A stretch of DNA of 64,000 bases, from the NCBI GenBank assembly GCA_008828725.1, contig MEHQ01001197.1, forward strand, positions 204,427 through 268,426, written 5' to 3'. Positions 45,921-58,812 of the stretch are shown in pieces; position 1 is the first letter of the stretch, and each line of letters begins with the position of its first letter. Both the position numbers and the translations under genes were made by a program. Source of the DNA: Saccharina japonica (taxonomy: Eukaryota; Sar; Phaeophyceae; Laminariales; Laminariaceae). Below the pieces are notes generated by a model that saw only the letters and a list, made by a program, of their open reading frames with translations, was not told where the DNA came from and did not search any database.

Positions 45921-47452
45921 ATGATCGCAACCAAGGCTTCCGCCAGGAACAACCCCGCCAGCCGCAAGCGTAGCAGTGCGGCAACCATGGCAGAGGTGAG
46001 AACATATCATACACTTGAGATGGGACTGATGTTGTGTTCGCGTAGCTTCCCCCCTGTTGAATGCGGCAGAGGCGCGCCTATTTCTATATACTTTGAAGTC
46101 CGAAACGTGCGCTTCACGCGCGGGGCGTGGAGCGGGGGGGAGAGTGGACGGGCCGCACCCTGTCTGGGCTTGGTTTGGCGCTCTCTCTCCCGTTTGCGCA
46201 TGAGGGGGGCATCGAGAACGTCGTGTGATCAGACACCGATTTTTGAATTGGGTTTATCTGAATGGCTGCCGTAGGCTCTAGCTTTACCGTTTCGTTTGAA
46301 GTTTTAGTGGCGGTTGCTCTTGATTTTAGTTTGAAAATACTTGAGCGTTGTTGCGGTCCGTGTATCGTACATACGAGTAGGATTCTCTCTGAGTGGCAAG
46401 TTGAGTTGCGTTGATGAAGCGCAAGCTCAAGTGAACCTCGATAACCCACGTAGTGCTTTGCACAGCAGTTGCTCTGGCCGTCTGCCTCTACTCTGAACGT
46501 GATTGCTTGATGCCGTTGAAGCGCGCTCTGTTTTTTGCCGCCTTGCCGTAAAAAATGACACACACAGCAGTTCAAACAAAATTCAAAACTCGTCTTTCCA
46601 ACTTCAAGATCAAGTGTGGTCGATTTTTCGAAGCTACAACCGACCTCCGCCTCCGCCCCTCATCGTAACCATCCGTCTAAGCTCAAAGCATCCTTGGCCC
46701 CCACGACTCGTTCCTTTTCGTTGCTTTTGCCGCGGCAGGTGCCTACTCAGAACAACCAGTCTGCTGCCGCCGCCGCGGAAGCAGACGCTGTACACGAAGT
46801 CGCCGCGATCTGGCAGCGCCTAGAGCCTGTCGTTGCCCGAGTAGACCACGACGCCATCATCGTCCGGGAGACGAGGCAAGCGCTTCTCGGAATTAAGTCC
46901 GAGAAGACCCGCGCCATCGGGATCGCTGCTAAGTGGGAGCAAGCGGAACACATGGCGAGCCAAGCCTTGGAGCTCGCGCTCGCAGACGAGTGCGCGGCGA
47001 AACGGAGAGCCGACAGCTGCAGCCTCCCCCGCCGGGTGTTTAGGTGTATTATGGCCAGGTTGGAGGCCGAACCCCTGCTCGACGTGGAGAAAGCGACGCG
47101 GGCGGTAGACAAGGCGGAGCAGGTGTACAACTTTGCGAGGGACGAGACCCGAGCTACCCGGGAGGAGGTGGACAACATACAAAGAGAAGAGAGGGCGACA
47201 GTGTTGCTCCTGCGGAACGCCAATCGGGCCCTCGCCAGGTCCAAGAAAATATATTTCGCTCTCGATATCGCAGCTGACAAAGCTGAGGAGCGCGCGGCGT
47301 ACGCGGCAGCCGCGGTGGAGACGGGTCGCTGCTGGAAAGAAGTCTACGCGCGCGCGGGGGGAGACAAGATGGACCTGCTGCCTGCTACTGCGGAATTGGC
47401 GGCAAGTGTTGGGGACAGTTTCATCGACGACCAGGTGGGGAACGGAACATAG
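45921..47452 (+). CDS. Two-exon coiled-coil-like protein, function unknown (unit C)
   Basis: Exon 1 (45921-45995) is identical to that of unit A. The intron is 45996-46738 and exon 2 is 46739-47452, with a predicted 262-residue product. Most of exon 2 equals A, but short blocks differ as clusters. Near 47033-47105, MFQCI becomes VFRCI and TLVMDK becomes TRAVDK. Near 47275-47300, DRAEERTGH becomes DKAEERAAY. The last bases of the intron also change. Clustered changes in an otherwise identical copy point to short conversion tracts from a paralogue not in this window. Confidence 0.6.
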
Positions 47453-49728
47453 TCTGCAGTAGTTCGATGCCGCACACAGCACACCTTGAAGTAGAACATT
47501 GCGTATACACTACATAGTATTTAGTATGACGTGCCTCTGGCTGGTTGGTACTTTTATGTCAGGTGTACTGCTAGAGTCAGACCCTGAACTCCCTGAACCC
47601 TACTATTGTATAGACAGTGCTAATAGTATCATAGGAACGATGTTTCGTTTTTTGTTTTCAGGGCAGCTTCCCGTCCTCGTCCCGTGTTCATGTTTGTGTC
47701 AGGCTATGCTAGGACCGTTTTTTCTACTATTTTAATTTTCTTTCGTTCGCTCTTCACGTTATTTCTTTCTTTCCAATGAATTTCTGTTTATAGTTTTTCT
47801 TCCTCCTTCTCTCCTGCGATTTGGCTGGTTTGCTGGCTTGTGTAATGTTCTGTTTTTCGTATGCAGTACGTTGGAGACCTATTTGTTTTTTCTCCTTACT
47901 ACTGTACTTGCGATGTTTACTATCTCTGTCTTGGCATATAGTTTTCGACACCACAGAGCTTGTATCTGACAATTATTAGGATAAAAAATATGCATGGACA
48001 CTGGGTTTGCCGGACATCAATGGATGGAAAGAACGGTTTTGTGCGAAGAACACACACACAGATGGAAATCTCTAATTTTCCTTCTGCTGATACCATTCAA
48101 CCTCCGTTAGTAATAAAATTGATTTCCTACAGGGCTGGGCTGTTGGATACCTAATAATAGTACCTGGGGTACCTGTGCGTATTTACAGAAAGTATCGTAC
48201 ATTAAACGGCTGCGTATTCTGGGTGATGGGTTATATATACGAGGTACTGTGAACATGCGTGTGACTCTCACGCCACACGTGCATCACAATGTATATCGCG
48301 TCTGAAACACGCCGTTTGCCTCCCACTCCCGAACCGCTCTGTCCGTGTCTACTGCTTCATTTCCACCCTTGCCTGTATGCACGTGCTGTACATATTAAAT
48401 ATGCATTTGCAACAGGTGGCGCCCAAGGCAGAGAGGCCCAAGCAATAAGAGGGCTGTCATCTTCATCCTCGCCTACAGCAACAGGGCACTGTGTACAGCA
48501 TCAGCAGCACGTCTTCGCTGGCCAGGGTCGCCCGCCCAGGGTGCATACACATACATGTGCTGTGCGGGATTCTGTAGCCGGTGCGATGAGTGATGAGTTA
48601 ACCTGCCCTGCTTGCGGGGATGGGTGGGGCGATAACTATTACTATCGTACTTATTAATAGTATAAAAGTCATGCCTTGACGCGTTTCGGGCAGGTGGAGC
48701 AAAAGCAACCCCTGATAGTGTGACATGGTAGAGAAAGCGATGTGGAGAGGTGATTGGTGATGCGGATTGGTGGTGCTGCGGGTGTGTTTGCGTATGTCTA
48801 GGCTGTGCAAAACCAACCGTCCCCACGTTTGCCACCGAATACTACGGGGAGTTCCTGTCGTAGTCCGAGACGCGCGATAAGGTGGTGGTGGTGGTGGTGA
48901 GGGCGCGTATGATAGATGCAGTTTATGAGCTCCAAACCCGTTGAGTCGTTGGTGCTTGTTAAGGCACAAACCGCGCGTTTGTGCGGCGCGTGAAACAGTC
49001 CGATACCCGCTGCCGCCGTGCCGCAATGCCGTGTCGGTGTGTGTTCTGGTGCCACAGCGGGTTGGTGAAAAGTTGTGAGTGGATGTCGTTGTTTTGTCTG
49101 ACAGGTGTCACGCTTATTTTGCTTTTTTGTAACAAGCGTGATGAGGTAGGCGCGGCTACTTTTACAGTGTTTTGTAAGAGAGTCGGTTAAGGCTTGCCGA
49201 GGGGGCTTGTGTGAAGGCGTTCGCTGGCCCCCGGTGCTGCATATTGAGAGCGAAAAGTACGTTGCAGTCAAGCCACTATAAAAAATGCCGAGAAAACTCT
49301 GATTGCTGTACGCCTACGCAACGACCCCCCTCGCAGCCACGTTTTTTCGGTACTTTTGTATATGCCGACTTGTGACGTATGCTGCATACATTGCCCCCTC
49401 AAGATGCAGCACCGCGCAATACGAACCGTAGTCTATAGTAGCTGTAGTAGGTGTAGTAGTAGTTAAGGCCCCGAAGGACTACTGTAGAACGTACTTCCTA
49501 GTACTGCCGTCACGAGTGTGTAGCAGCAGTATTATGTTACCGTTGTTTTCCGTCCAGATCGTCTTTTATAAGCAGTCGAACCGTAGCCAGGGTAGATATA
49601 TGTGATGCCGCTTTGCGCTTGCGAGTGATCCACCACAACACTTTATATTACTTGGGGCGAGAGGCGTGTTTTCGTAAGCGGGAGGGGGGGAGACGCGCGA
49701 GCGCTGAAAGGGGGCGTGGGGGGGGGGG
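47453..49728. other. Non-coding stretch of unit C up to the gap
   Basis: No gene is supported. It follows A 10142-12400 closely to about 49010, after which substitutions and indels become frequent. It ends in a G run (49718-49728) against the Ns, so the assembly probably failed at poly-G. Confidence 0.6.
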
Positions 49729-49753
49729 NNNNNNNNNNNNNNNNNNNNNNNNN
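49729..49753. other. Assembly gap of 25 N
   Basis: Twenty-five Ns separate direct unit C from inverted sequence. The true size and content of the gap are unknown. A single N also occurs at 21527 next to a C run. Confidence 1.
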
Positions 49754-51965
49754 GTCCCCCCACCCTACGGCACTCTCGCGCTGTGCTAGCATGTCATGCC
49801 TGGTCGATGAACCTTGAGTCGTGGCCTCCCGGCATTGTAGGATGCGGGGTTATGGTCATACGACTACGCATGGCCATGCATATGAAGTACACGGCGGGCC
49901 CGCTGGTGCGAGAAGTAGTGGAACAGGGCTGCGGAAGCGTGCCCGGCATTCGGTTGAAAACTGTCCCGTTCTTTTGGTGGAGGGCGGATGTGTTTGGTAT
50001 GCTCGCAGCATCACGTCAAGAACGCCCAATCGAGAAAGCGGTCGATGGTAATTGAATCAAGTGGCGCTTGGTCTGCCTGCCAGGGCTCCTTTATCTCGAA
50101 GCTGTTATGAGGTCGTTGGGCGCATTCTCCGCCGACCCCCCGACTCATTACCGATGCGTGCGATCGACCACGAAACTGATTGGTCACCCACGTTAAGCCA
50201 GTGGAAGGCTCACACCGGGGTGCCAGTTACGCATTCGCGAGCGTGCGCCTCTGTTGCCTGACTGGTGAGTGAGTGGTTGTTTGGGTAGGGAAGTTTGGCT
50301 TTAATCCTTTAGACCGTACGTAGATAGCCGCAGGCGGACTACGAGGCTGGGGTCAGCCCAAGGCGGCTGCCAAAAGACGCCCCGTTAGGTGGGGCTATGC
50401 CGCCGCCGCTCAAAGTGTATACGTAAATCTGAACATGATTTTTGACCGGTGTTGTTTTTATTCCATCAACAGACGCTGTTTGAGGGTGCCCTTCCCAGTT
50501 TTTATTTATTTTCCCCGAGCCAGGGATATAATGTCCGATCCAAAATCCGTGAAAATATAAAAAGGTTTTAAACTAGTGTGAAAAAACGAAACCACAAAAA
50601 GGTATGGTTCGCAAATCGCGTTTACACTCCAATGAGAGTATAATACGAGTTGGAAATGCGAGTCGCGCGGACTTAGGCTTCGGCGAATGAAGCAAGGAGC
50701 ATCGCAGTAATACTAAAGCGTTTTCGCGCATTGGGTATGTTTTTTTTGTATGAATCTGGCTTTCTGATATGCGAAGTAATATCTTCGATGGAATGATGAA
50801 TTGGGCAATGCAAACTTTATCGATCGCCTCCTATGTGCCTAGCATTGGTGTACAGCTGAATTTCACCGGTTGACGGAATCGGACGGTTGTTTTTGCCTGT
50901 CACATGACATGTTGAGTAGGTCAAAATCATTGTAGAAAAAGTCACATAAAAGTTGCGTAACCTTTTGATGTTCCTAGCGCGAATATCCTCAGCGAAACTA
51001 AAGTCGGTTTTTCACTCAGATCGAGTACACAGGCGTGGTGTGTGAAAAGTTTGCGGGGTGGATAGTCCATATTTTTTGTTTTTGCATGTTCAATAAGTAG
51101 GTCAGAATCAAGTGCTTCCATTTTCGAAATCCTAAGCGTGCGGCGAAAGTGGGGTGCTAGAAGCCTCCAGCAAAAAAAGCAATAAACTCCGGGACCGCCC
51201 CCTGGACAGATGTTTCAAGGCTGGGCCCACTAGCTCGGTAGCGTATTTATAGACTACATACGTTTACGGTCACACCTTGAACCTAAACTGCGTGGCTAAA
51301 ATGAAGGACAAAATCACGCAAGTTTGCGGTCGCTGTCGATTGGCATTTTGAATTAACTCGCCCGCCCCCGCCACCCTTTAACTACCATCGCTCCCCATCC
51401 CGACAAGACCGCGATTTTCTCTACGCACACCCTTCCTTCCTGCGATACGGCGAGAAAAAAAAAGCGTTCCTTCCTCGGTGCGACCGAAACATCGGGCGCG
51501 ACGTTGCCGCGTGTCCATCCTGCGGGGGTTTCGTCCTCACCACCAGCGTGTACAGTACGCGGGTTGGTCAGTAAGTAGGACATGTTAGAGTGCGGGTAGC
51601 GCGATGGAGTCCCTTAGCGACGTGGAAACTATCCCGCGCGCATCGATCGAGAGGAAATACTACTGGCGCTGTTGTTAGTGTACCGCATTAGTTGTTTATT
51701 TATACGAGTGAAAGCACCCACGCATAAGCAGCCAAATGCTCTAGCCTTCGAGGCTCATGGACCAAAGGGGACCCCTAGCTAATTGTTCCTGCTCTCCGGC
51801 GACGGCGCTGCCCCCAGCACGCCGGTCGCGAACCCCGCCCGCCCATTCTCTTGCCCGCGCCCCGTCGAACGCTCTCCGTGCCCGATTTTTGCGCCGCTCT
51901 CCGATCCGGCACCGCCGATTCATCATACCCAAGACCCTTTTGCCGTTCGAGTTTCGCTGGTTCAG

Positions 51966-52374
51966 CTTGTTCGTGACCTCGCCGCTGACCACGTTCTGGC
52001 GCGTCTTCGGCTGAGTGGGAATCAACATCGCCGGCATCTAAGCTGACCTCAGGCCGCCATCGTGAGGGTCCCCCAACGATCAAATACCGGCGGTGCTGGC
52101 GACCTAGCACAGGCCCTGAAGATGAGTCGACCCGCTGTCCCGTTGCCGTACGGGATGGCCAATCACCACCATAATCTGCGCTGCCTGCAGGTGCTTCGTG
52201 GCGGGACGAGAGCTGTCGTCCGAGCCGGGTTCCAGCATGTTCGGCCGAGAACGACCTCGACAGACGCGCTGGGTGACCGAGCAGTGGGGCACGCACGCGT
52301 CCAGGCTCACTCGAGCCCGAGCGCGACGCCCTGGACGAGGCGCACGGGGCTCAGAGCTACGCCTGTCTCGGTAG
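51966..52374 (+). pseudogene. Decayed SLC44 terminal exon in inverted arm
   Basis: After GGTTCAG at 51965 the plus strand matches the terminal exon of units A and B in order: LFVT start, 'ggcggtgctggcg', 'gtacgggatggccaatcaccaccat', 'tgttcggccgagaacgacctc' and 'gctcagagctacgc'. Many indels destroy the frame. Confidence 0.7.
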
Positions 52375-52989
52375 GGTGGATTTCTGGTATATTAAGCACG
52401 TGTTCTTTGTGTTGTTAGGTCTTGAAAGTTTTGCCCTCTTTGGCGAGAGGGAGGGGGTGGGGGCCATTATATCATAGGTCATAAAATCAAAAGGGGTCGC
52501 CGGTTAGGGTCGGGTGGGTGGGTGGGTGGGTGGGTGGGTGCAGTGGGTGGGTGTGTTTGCTTGATCGCCGTTCAGGCTTCCGGCGTGAAAAGCATCGTCT
52601 TTCTTCGCGCCAAGTCGCCGAACAACGCGACCATATTTTTGCTGTCTCATAAGTTGTATGTATAACCACTCGCTCTCTTATCACGATACGAGTCCGTCGT
52701 TCCTCTCTCTGCTGGTTTTCGAAGGCAGCGGCGCGTGCCGTACGTGGCGGTGGGGGTCCTGTGTCTGATCCTATTGTGTCGTTTTCTGCTTCGCTGGGCC
52801 CTGTCCTTGCATGCCGAATGTATCGGAAGTGTAACGGTGTGCGGACTGTTTCGTAAAGGTGGGGTGGGCTGGAGTAGTTGGTGGGGTATAGACCTATAGG
52901 TAGCAAAGAAAAGGCGGCCCTCCGGGCGGCCGAGATAATGGGCGCAAGCCATGCTTGTATTCTCCCTGCCTTGGTTTCCTCATGGCTGG

Positions 52990-53170
52990 TCCGGTTTCGT
53001 AGTCCCCGGTGAGGTTTTCATGCGTCGTATTTATGTTCTGGCGTGGTTTTCACGGTCCGCGTCGTGGGGCGATTTCATGCTTGATCGTAGTATGCTTTGT
53101 TGAGGCGTTATTTCCATGCCCGTCGGAGTATTTCTTGCACTGTGATTTCGCATGCCCTGACGGGTTGCCA
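52990..53170. repeat. Decayed minisatellite in inverted arm
   Basis: Reverse-complement versions of the ~32-bp unit ('ggttttcatgc', 'ggcgtggttttcac', 'ttatttccatgcc') are recognisable at roughly regular spacing. Confidence 0.6.
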
Positions 53171-56100
53171 CAAAAAGCCGGTTGATGCATTGAGTAGTGG
53201 GTGAACGGAAGGCGTGACGACAGTGGTGGCTGGGCCCATGGCCAAGCGTCTATTTGCGTGTGCGTGTGCCTGATAAAATTCTCCGCTGGCCGTTGAGCCA
53301 GCCTGTGCAATAATGTGGATTGTAGCGCGTTTTTATCTTGATTTTTGGTGTACTGCGGTGCGAATATTTTGTTTGAAGACTTCGATTGCGGCATAGGAGA
53401 TAATGTGCTTCCGCCCTCTGCCAGTTGGGCGAGCAAGCAGCCTTTGACATTTTCGGCAAGAAAGCACGATATCCCACATTTGGGGTCGATAAGTTGGATG
53501 TAGTCTATCTGCTGGTAGTATCGTAGAGTGGTGACGCAAGCAAGGTTGCCTGCCTCAGTACTTGCCGTAAGGGCCGTGTCCGTGTTTCAGAATTGAAATA
53601 AAGTAAAATGAAAAACTGCGTTCCGACTGCGCGACTGGCAACCCACGCAGCAAAAAAGGGCACCATAAAAGACTGCAGCACGAATGATCAGGGCCAAGTC
53701 GAGACGGGTTACCCGACTAAGCGTCCCCAACCGCAAAGGCAAAGCGCAAGCAGTCCCGCTTCTTTCGGCGCCGGGTTGGTATGTTTGTGGAAGTCAAGCA
53801 ATCACCAACATTACAGTCAGCCCGTCGCCCGTATCAATTATCGCATAGCGACGAACAAAAAAATTATATAACAACAGCAGAGATGTACATACAAATTGCC
53901 AGGTACCGATATTACGACATACGTAGTGGAATGGAAACCGCTGTACGCACCCCGCATTGAAGAAGTTTTTTCTTCTTAACTTTTCGCTCGAAAGAAAAAA
54001 AAAACGGCTCATCGATACATTCGTGTAGTTCGAAGCGTTTGCAGAAGCGAACGCGACAAAAATTAATACGTAGAATACGAGCTGGTTCAAATGCGAAGAG
54101 CGTGAGTGCGACGCCCTGAGAGACATAGCCAAAAGTTGTCAGCAACACGTAATGACATGCCGATCGGCAATATCCCACTTGAGCGTCAAACATTGGTATC
54201 ATACTGACGGAAAGAACGGCCGAAAGAGGGTTACAAAGGGCGGCGTTTATTTTCTAAGGCCGTAAACAGCCTGGTTGCCTAGAGTAGCGAATTGTGCCGC
54301 CCGACCCAACTGCAGAAGCCTTCAAGAAAGGCTGCAATACAAATAATAGTCAGCCCGTGCCTGTCTCGCGTGACGGAAGAAATCGTTTTTCACCCAAGCC
54401 ATTATTGTTTTTTTCCCGAACGAAACGCGTTTTCGGCAGGTGTACTTACCAAGGCCATGCCTGTAAAAAATTTGGTTTACGGGAGACATTTCGAGAGAAC
54501 TGACTAAGTAGAGCAATATCAAGTTCATCTTTATAACAAGGCCAAAAAGTTGGTCGCTGGTTAACTGAAGCTAAGTAAAACCGAGCGAAGGCACCCGGCA
54601 CCGTAACTTTTTTCCAACTTTTACCGGGCAACACACACACCTCACACTCTCCTCGCCGTTTTTTTGGAGTTACTTGAACGCCTAGATCGAAATTTGGCAC
54701 ATTCATGGTTAGTATGTCTAAGTCCGCCGTTTGCTTGTTCCAGACCGTTGATGATGTTTTCGTATTTTATTTTCGAACGGAAACAATTGGATGCTCTTAA
54801 GACCGGGGCACAATATCCGCCAAAAGAAAATACAAAGCGAAAAAGTCATCTGCGAAAAAAACAAGGTAAGGTACAAGTCCGGGTAACGGCGCCCTGCAGA
54901 GGTTCATAGAGACAGTGCAATGGCCAAATTTCAGGTTATATCTGCTCAAAAAACTACAGAACAGCAGTTGACATTTGGATGCTTATATATTGAGGTGATA
55001 AGATTGAACCAGCCTGTACTGGTAGCGTTAGAACAATGAAAGTAGAGTGAGATATCATTGCACCCCGCCGCCAATGAAGATTATTTTTGTAAGTTTTGCC
55101 AAAGACGCCAAAAGGGCTTCATCAGGCAATTTGTTGTTTGATGTTGAAGCGATGACGAAAGAGCACATATCAGTACAATACGCCCTGGTGCAACAAAAGA
55201 CTGAGACTAAGATAACGGAATGGAAGCCTGTACAGATCGATCATATTGCTTTTTTGCTTTTTGCCCATAAGGCAAAAACGGCTGCATCTATAGTTTGTAG
55301 TTCTGTATTTGTTGCGCACCAGGTGGTTATTTTCGACATTGCGAATCGAAGGAAGGGTGTGGAACTGGAAACTTTCATTCTATGTCTTGTTCTGACCCAT
55401 GACGGCGAGCCACCAAACGGGAGGGCTATCGCGCGAGCTTTGGCGTGGGACTATCCGCCATATTCGATCCAATGAAGGACCCGGCCAGGCAGCAACAACA
55501 TCAAAGCAGCCCACCGCATACGGGGTTGAAGCTGGACCGAGGCACCCAGGTGGCAGAGGACTCTACACCCCGACAACGACTAAATTTATCTACTCGTAAG
55601 CTCGTGTAACAATGCCGCCGCCAAAGTTAACGGGAGGGGCGAGCGTGTAACCCTACACGTTGGCTAGCTGCCCAGAAAGAGAGGCCTATCGCAACAACGG
55701 CGACTATGCCAAGGGACACACGTGCTGTACACGCAAATCACCCGCCGTTTTTACCGCCTACTCACGCGTAACACTCGCACAGAGGATGCCGAATAAAAGA
55801 ACAAAAACGTTCCCCAGGCTGAGGAGCTTACAGAACTAAACGGTGGGGAATGCCTGGTGCAATTCAAGCAAAGCAGGCTCCCCAGGAAGAGTAAATCCTA
55901 AGTGAGGGTTGACGTTGGCCAGTCCAGTGCTGGCGACGGCAACGGGCTCACACGACTGTGGCGTCTAACGCCACTGAACCGCGATCCCAATTCCAGAACC
56001 GTATCGATATCGTCCAGGGGCTAATCAATGGTGCACAACCCGACGCACGCGCGGATACTCGTCTCAATTCTAACGAGTGAGTGTGGCTCACGTATTCCAG

Positions 56101-57459
56101 GGCGTATTGATGATAGCGAAGTGATGATTGGGGGCAACCTGCACTGGGTGAGATGGTGATTTCACATACTACTAGACGTGACGATAAATACTGCGAACAC
56201 ATCACTGTTTTTTTGTTTTCTGTATAAGGCTCCTGTTATTGCACACTAATGGAGCGAATTTCTATCCGCTACACACACCAACACCCCCCCCCCAAAGCGA
56301 ATCGCTTCCTTGCCGATGCACAATACCTGCAGTAACCGATCCCACTAAGACTACGGCGGTAGATTGCAGCGGCGCGGAACTCCCTTGGCCTGCGGTACGA
56401 CTGGCCCCGGCGAGAGGTAACCTCGTCGGACATAAACACTGTCCGATGACGGTACACTAACCCAGCAGCGGTCACTACCAAGCAGGCGACGGAGCCTGCA
56501 CCCACAGCAGTTGATTCTGTTCTCTTGAAAAGCAATGTTTAGAGTATATTTTTCGAGTAAAAGGTTTTAAAGCTGTCGCATACATCCAACTTACCCAGGC
56601 ACAACCCTCTCCCCCCCCGCCAGCAAGCGTCCGGTCCCCCAAAAGCACGCTATGGCGAAGCGTGGTAAGGGAACTGACAGTGGAAGCCGAAATCAAGGGC
56701 GCAATCCACACACTAACTACTAGTTATACCCCTGGGCTGCAGCAAAAGACGACTGGCCCCGTAAAAGGTAACCTCTTTTGGAGAATAAATTAACCAAATC
56801 CGTACTGACTGCGACTATACATAACCACACACTTCACGTAGCACGCCATAAAGGACCAGTTGTTTTGCTAACTTATGTGGTAAAAATTTATATTGCTCCT
56901 GGTGCCGTTTTTTAGCATCAATACTTCCACAACAACACGCAAACCGCCCCCCGCCGTGGGGGGGGGGGGGGGTGTATGCGTGGAAGTTGGATGTATGGAA
57001 GCCAAACTTTCACGGAAATTTACTCTATTTGTTTTTACCAATTAACAAAAACTGGTGTGTCGTTTGGTAGTGACGTGTGGTAGGTACGTGATGAAAGTGT
57101 TTGTCCAACGAGGTTACCGCTCGGGGGCCAGTCGTACCGCAGCCAAGGGAGTTCCGTCGTGCAACACCGTCAGGGGTGTGTTGATATGGAGCAGACAGCA
57201 ATAAGCTTGCTTTCTGCTCAAAAAAGAAACGAAAAAAAGTACGTTGTTGTTGGTGGTTGTCGTTTTCTAGGTTTTCGAGGGGTCTTTGTTTCCTATTTTT
57301 CGGAGGTTTACGTTTAGCCTTTTCTGTGACTGGCACTCACGCTGCACCTTCTCAGGTGGAAAATTAATTAATAATATTGAAAACTTTCCATTTCGCACTC
57401 TTGACTACGACATGACGGAATGACCATGGTACATGAGCATCATGAGTAGTGTATTCGTA

Positions 57460-58020
57460 TCGTATAGGAAGTTCCGATAAATCGGAATCGGTAATCGTGT
57501 CGGAAAATAAAAAGTCCCGATATCCGATTATATCGCCTAGAGGGTGGGGGGGGGGGCGCTCTACCCCCCCCCCCCCCCGCCCCCCGCTTCTCTCCCTGGT
57601 TGGTGAAAACCCCACGTGCTCCGTCCCGGCATTGTCGAGATGCGAGGGTCTACGGTCATATGACTACGGCCGTGCACGACATGAGTACACCCCCCCCCCC
57701 TGGCTCCGTCTCGAAAGGGATGCGTGGTCAATGGTCAAATGACTACAGCAAGCAACAAAGGAGTACGCCCCCCCCCCCCCGTGTGGACAGGGTACAAATG
57801 TGAATAACAGGGTTGAAAGAAGAAAATAATCTTGCTTGGTTGAATGTACCATGACCTGTATTTCCGTATTTCCGCTTTGCTTATAGCGTAGCGTATCGGA
57901 ATCGGAATTTTACGCGAGGTCCGACCCGATTCGATCCGATAAATATGGGATTTTTTCTCGGATATCGGGATTTTAGGCCCGTATCGGATTGGAATCGATT
58001 ATCTTTCCGATTTTGAACAC
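57460..58020. repeat. Degenerate element with CGGATATCGGG-rich inverted ends
   Basis: The left part (57463-57535) contains ATCGGAATCGG and CCCGATATCCGAT. The right part (57890-58015) contains the complement-type CGGATATCGGGATTTT and ATCGGATTGGAATCGAT. Between them lie an R1 fragment (57598-57700) and several C runs of 11-14 bases. It is possibly an old transposon with a nested R1; no protein is encoded. Confidence 0.4.
57598..57700 (-). repeat. R1 fragment
   Basis: It matches the conserved block 'ggttggtgaaaac', 'cgtgctccgtcccggcattg', 'cgtgcacgacatgagtac', followed by a C run, as in the other R1 copies. Confidence 0.65.
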
Positions 58021-58636
58021 TAATCATCAGCATGAGACTACAACTTATACGTACTATACTGTAGGATAAGGGTGGCAGTTGTACGCCATCGCTCCCAATG
58101 TGCGATACGAGCAGTGCTCTTGAGTGAACAAAATGCCAAGGCTTCCTGCCGAATCAACTCAAATTTGCACCATCCATGTCATGCCGTTCGAGTCTTTACA
58201 CCCCAAATATTCCTGCATCCAGCACACCAACACAACGTAGGAGGGGGGAGGATTACTTCCCATGGCGTGGGGGTGGAATGTAGATGCGGAGTAGGAAGCA
58301 CGGCGAATATAATTATAGCAGGTACAATAATTGGGTAACGGGTGTGTATTCTATTGAGTACACGCAGAGGAGAAGTGGTTGAATGAGAGTGGTGGTATCC
58401 GACGAATTGTGTCAGCTTTTTCATTCTGAATGAATAACGCCCTGCACATTGTCGGAAGGCAAATAATATAATAATAAAACAGCGCCGCAAACCACGTAGA
58501 ATATTACTATTCGACGACGTCTCGACGGCCAATCGCGAGGACGAAATTGTCCAGCAGCGAGAGACATTTACATTTTCTATTTCGAGCACGTGCACTACTT
58601 CGCATATATAAATAGATGTGTCAACGATGGTATCGT

Positions 58637-58812
58637 AGGAGGCCGTGCTTTGACGCCTTGGCTGACCGCCCTGACCGCCCCCACACTAAAACTGGTATAA
58701 TAAGGCCAAGATAGGTGCTACAGTAGGAGACCGTGGTTTGATCCCTTGACTGACCACCGTGACCGCCCCCCTCCCACACTAAAACCAGTATAATAAGGCC
58801 AAGATTGATGCT
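58637..58812 (+). repeat. ~87-bp tandem duplication
   Basis: Two monomers share 'taggaggccgtg/taggagaccgtg', 'tttgacgcct/tttgatccct', 'ctgaccgcccc' and 'cacactaaaac-ggtataataaggccaagat'. The second contains GGTTTGATCCC, which resembles a pol III B box, but no tRNA fold was found. Confidence 0.75.

Larger units (their letters stand above)
37312..49728 (+). repeat. Tandem unit C, truncated by the assembly gap
   Basis: This unit is almost base-for-base equal to 1-12400 of unit A, apart from a few local patches (for example 39616-39662, 40650-40670, 46110-46190 and 47033-47105). From about 49010 onward it becomes much more diverged from A until the N gap. The part equivalent to A 12400-17452, including the SLC44 terminal exon and the minisatellite, is missing. 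Confidence 0.95.
49754..56845 (-). repeat. Old inverted, decayed copy of the unit (arm D)
   Basis: Read as reverse complement, this stretch follows unit sequence from about 38130 back to 37312 and on to about 32460. Anchors are the R1 fragment (49795-49915), the unit start (50276-50710), the unit end (50720-51340), the SLC44 terminal exon (51966-52374), the minisatellite (52990-53170), the MSDFHK region (53600-53790), the ~120-bp repeats (53890-54060 and about 55150-55330) and the poly-G block (56590-56845). Similarity is patchy and broken by indels. About 600 bp (51340-51940) has no counterpart in the unit. No intact gene was found. Confidence 0.75.

Noticed and set aside
55047..55475. A 142-codon plus-strand open frame in the inverted arm
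   Set aside because: It overlies the decayed ~120-bp repeats and matches non-coding unit DNA at 33640-34060. The apparent peptide similarity to the unit's antisense frame reflects DNA homology.
58720..58770. A tRNA gene suggested by GGTTTGATCCC
   Set aside because: No acceptor stem, anticodon arm or A box could be drawn around it.
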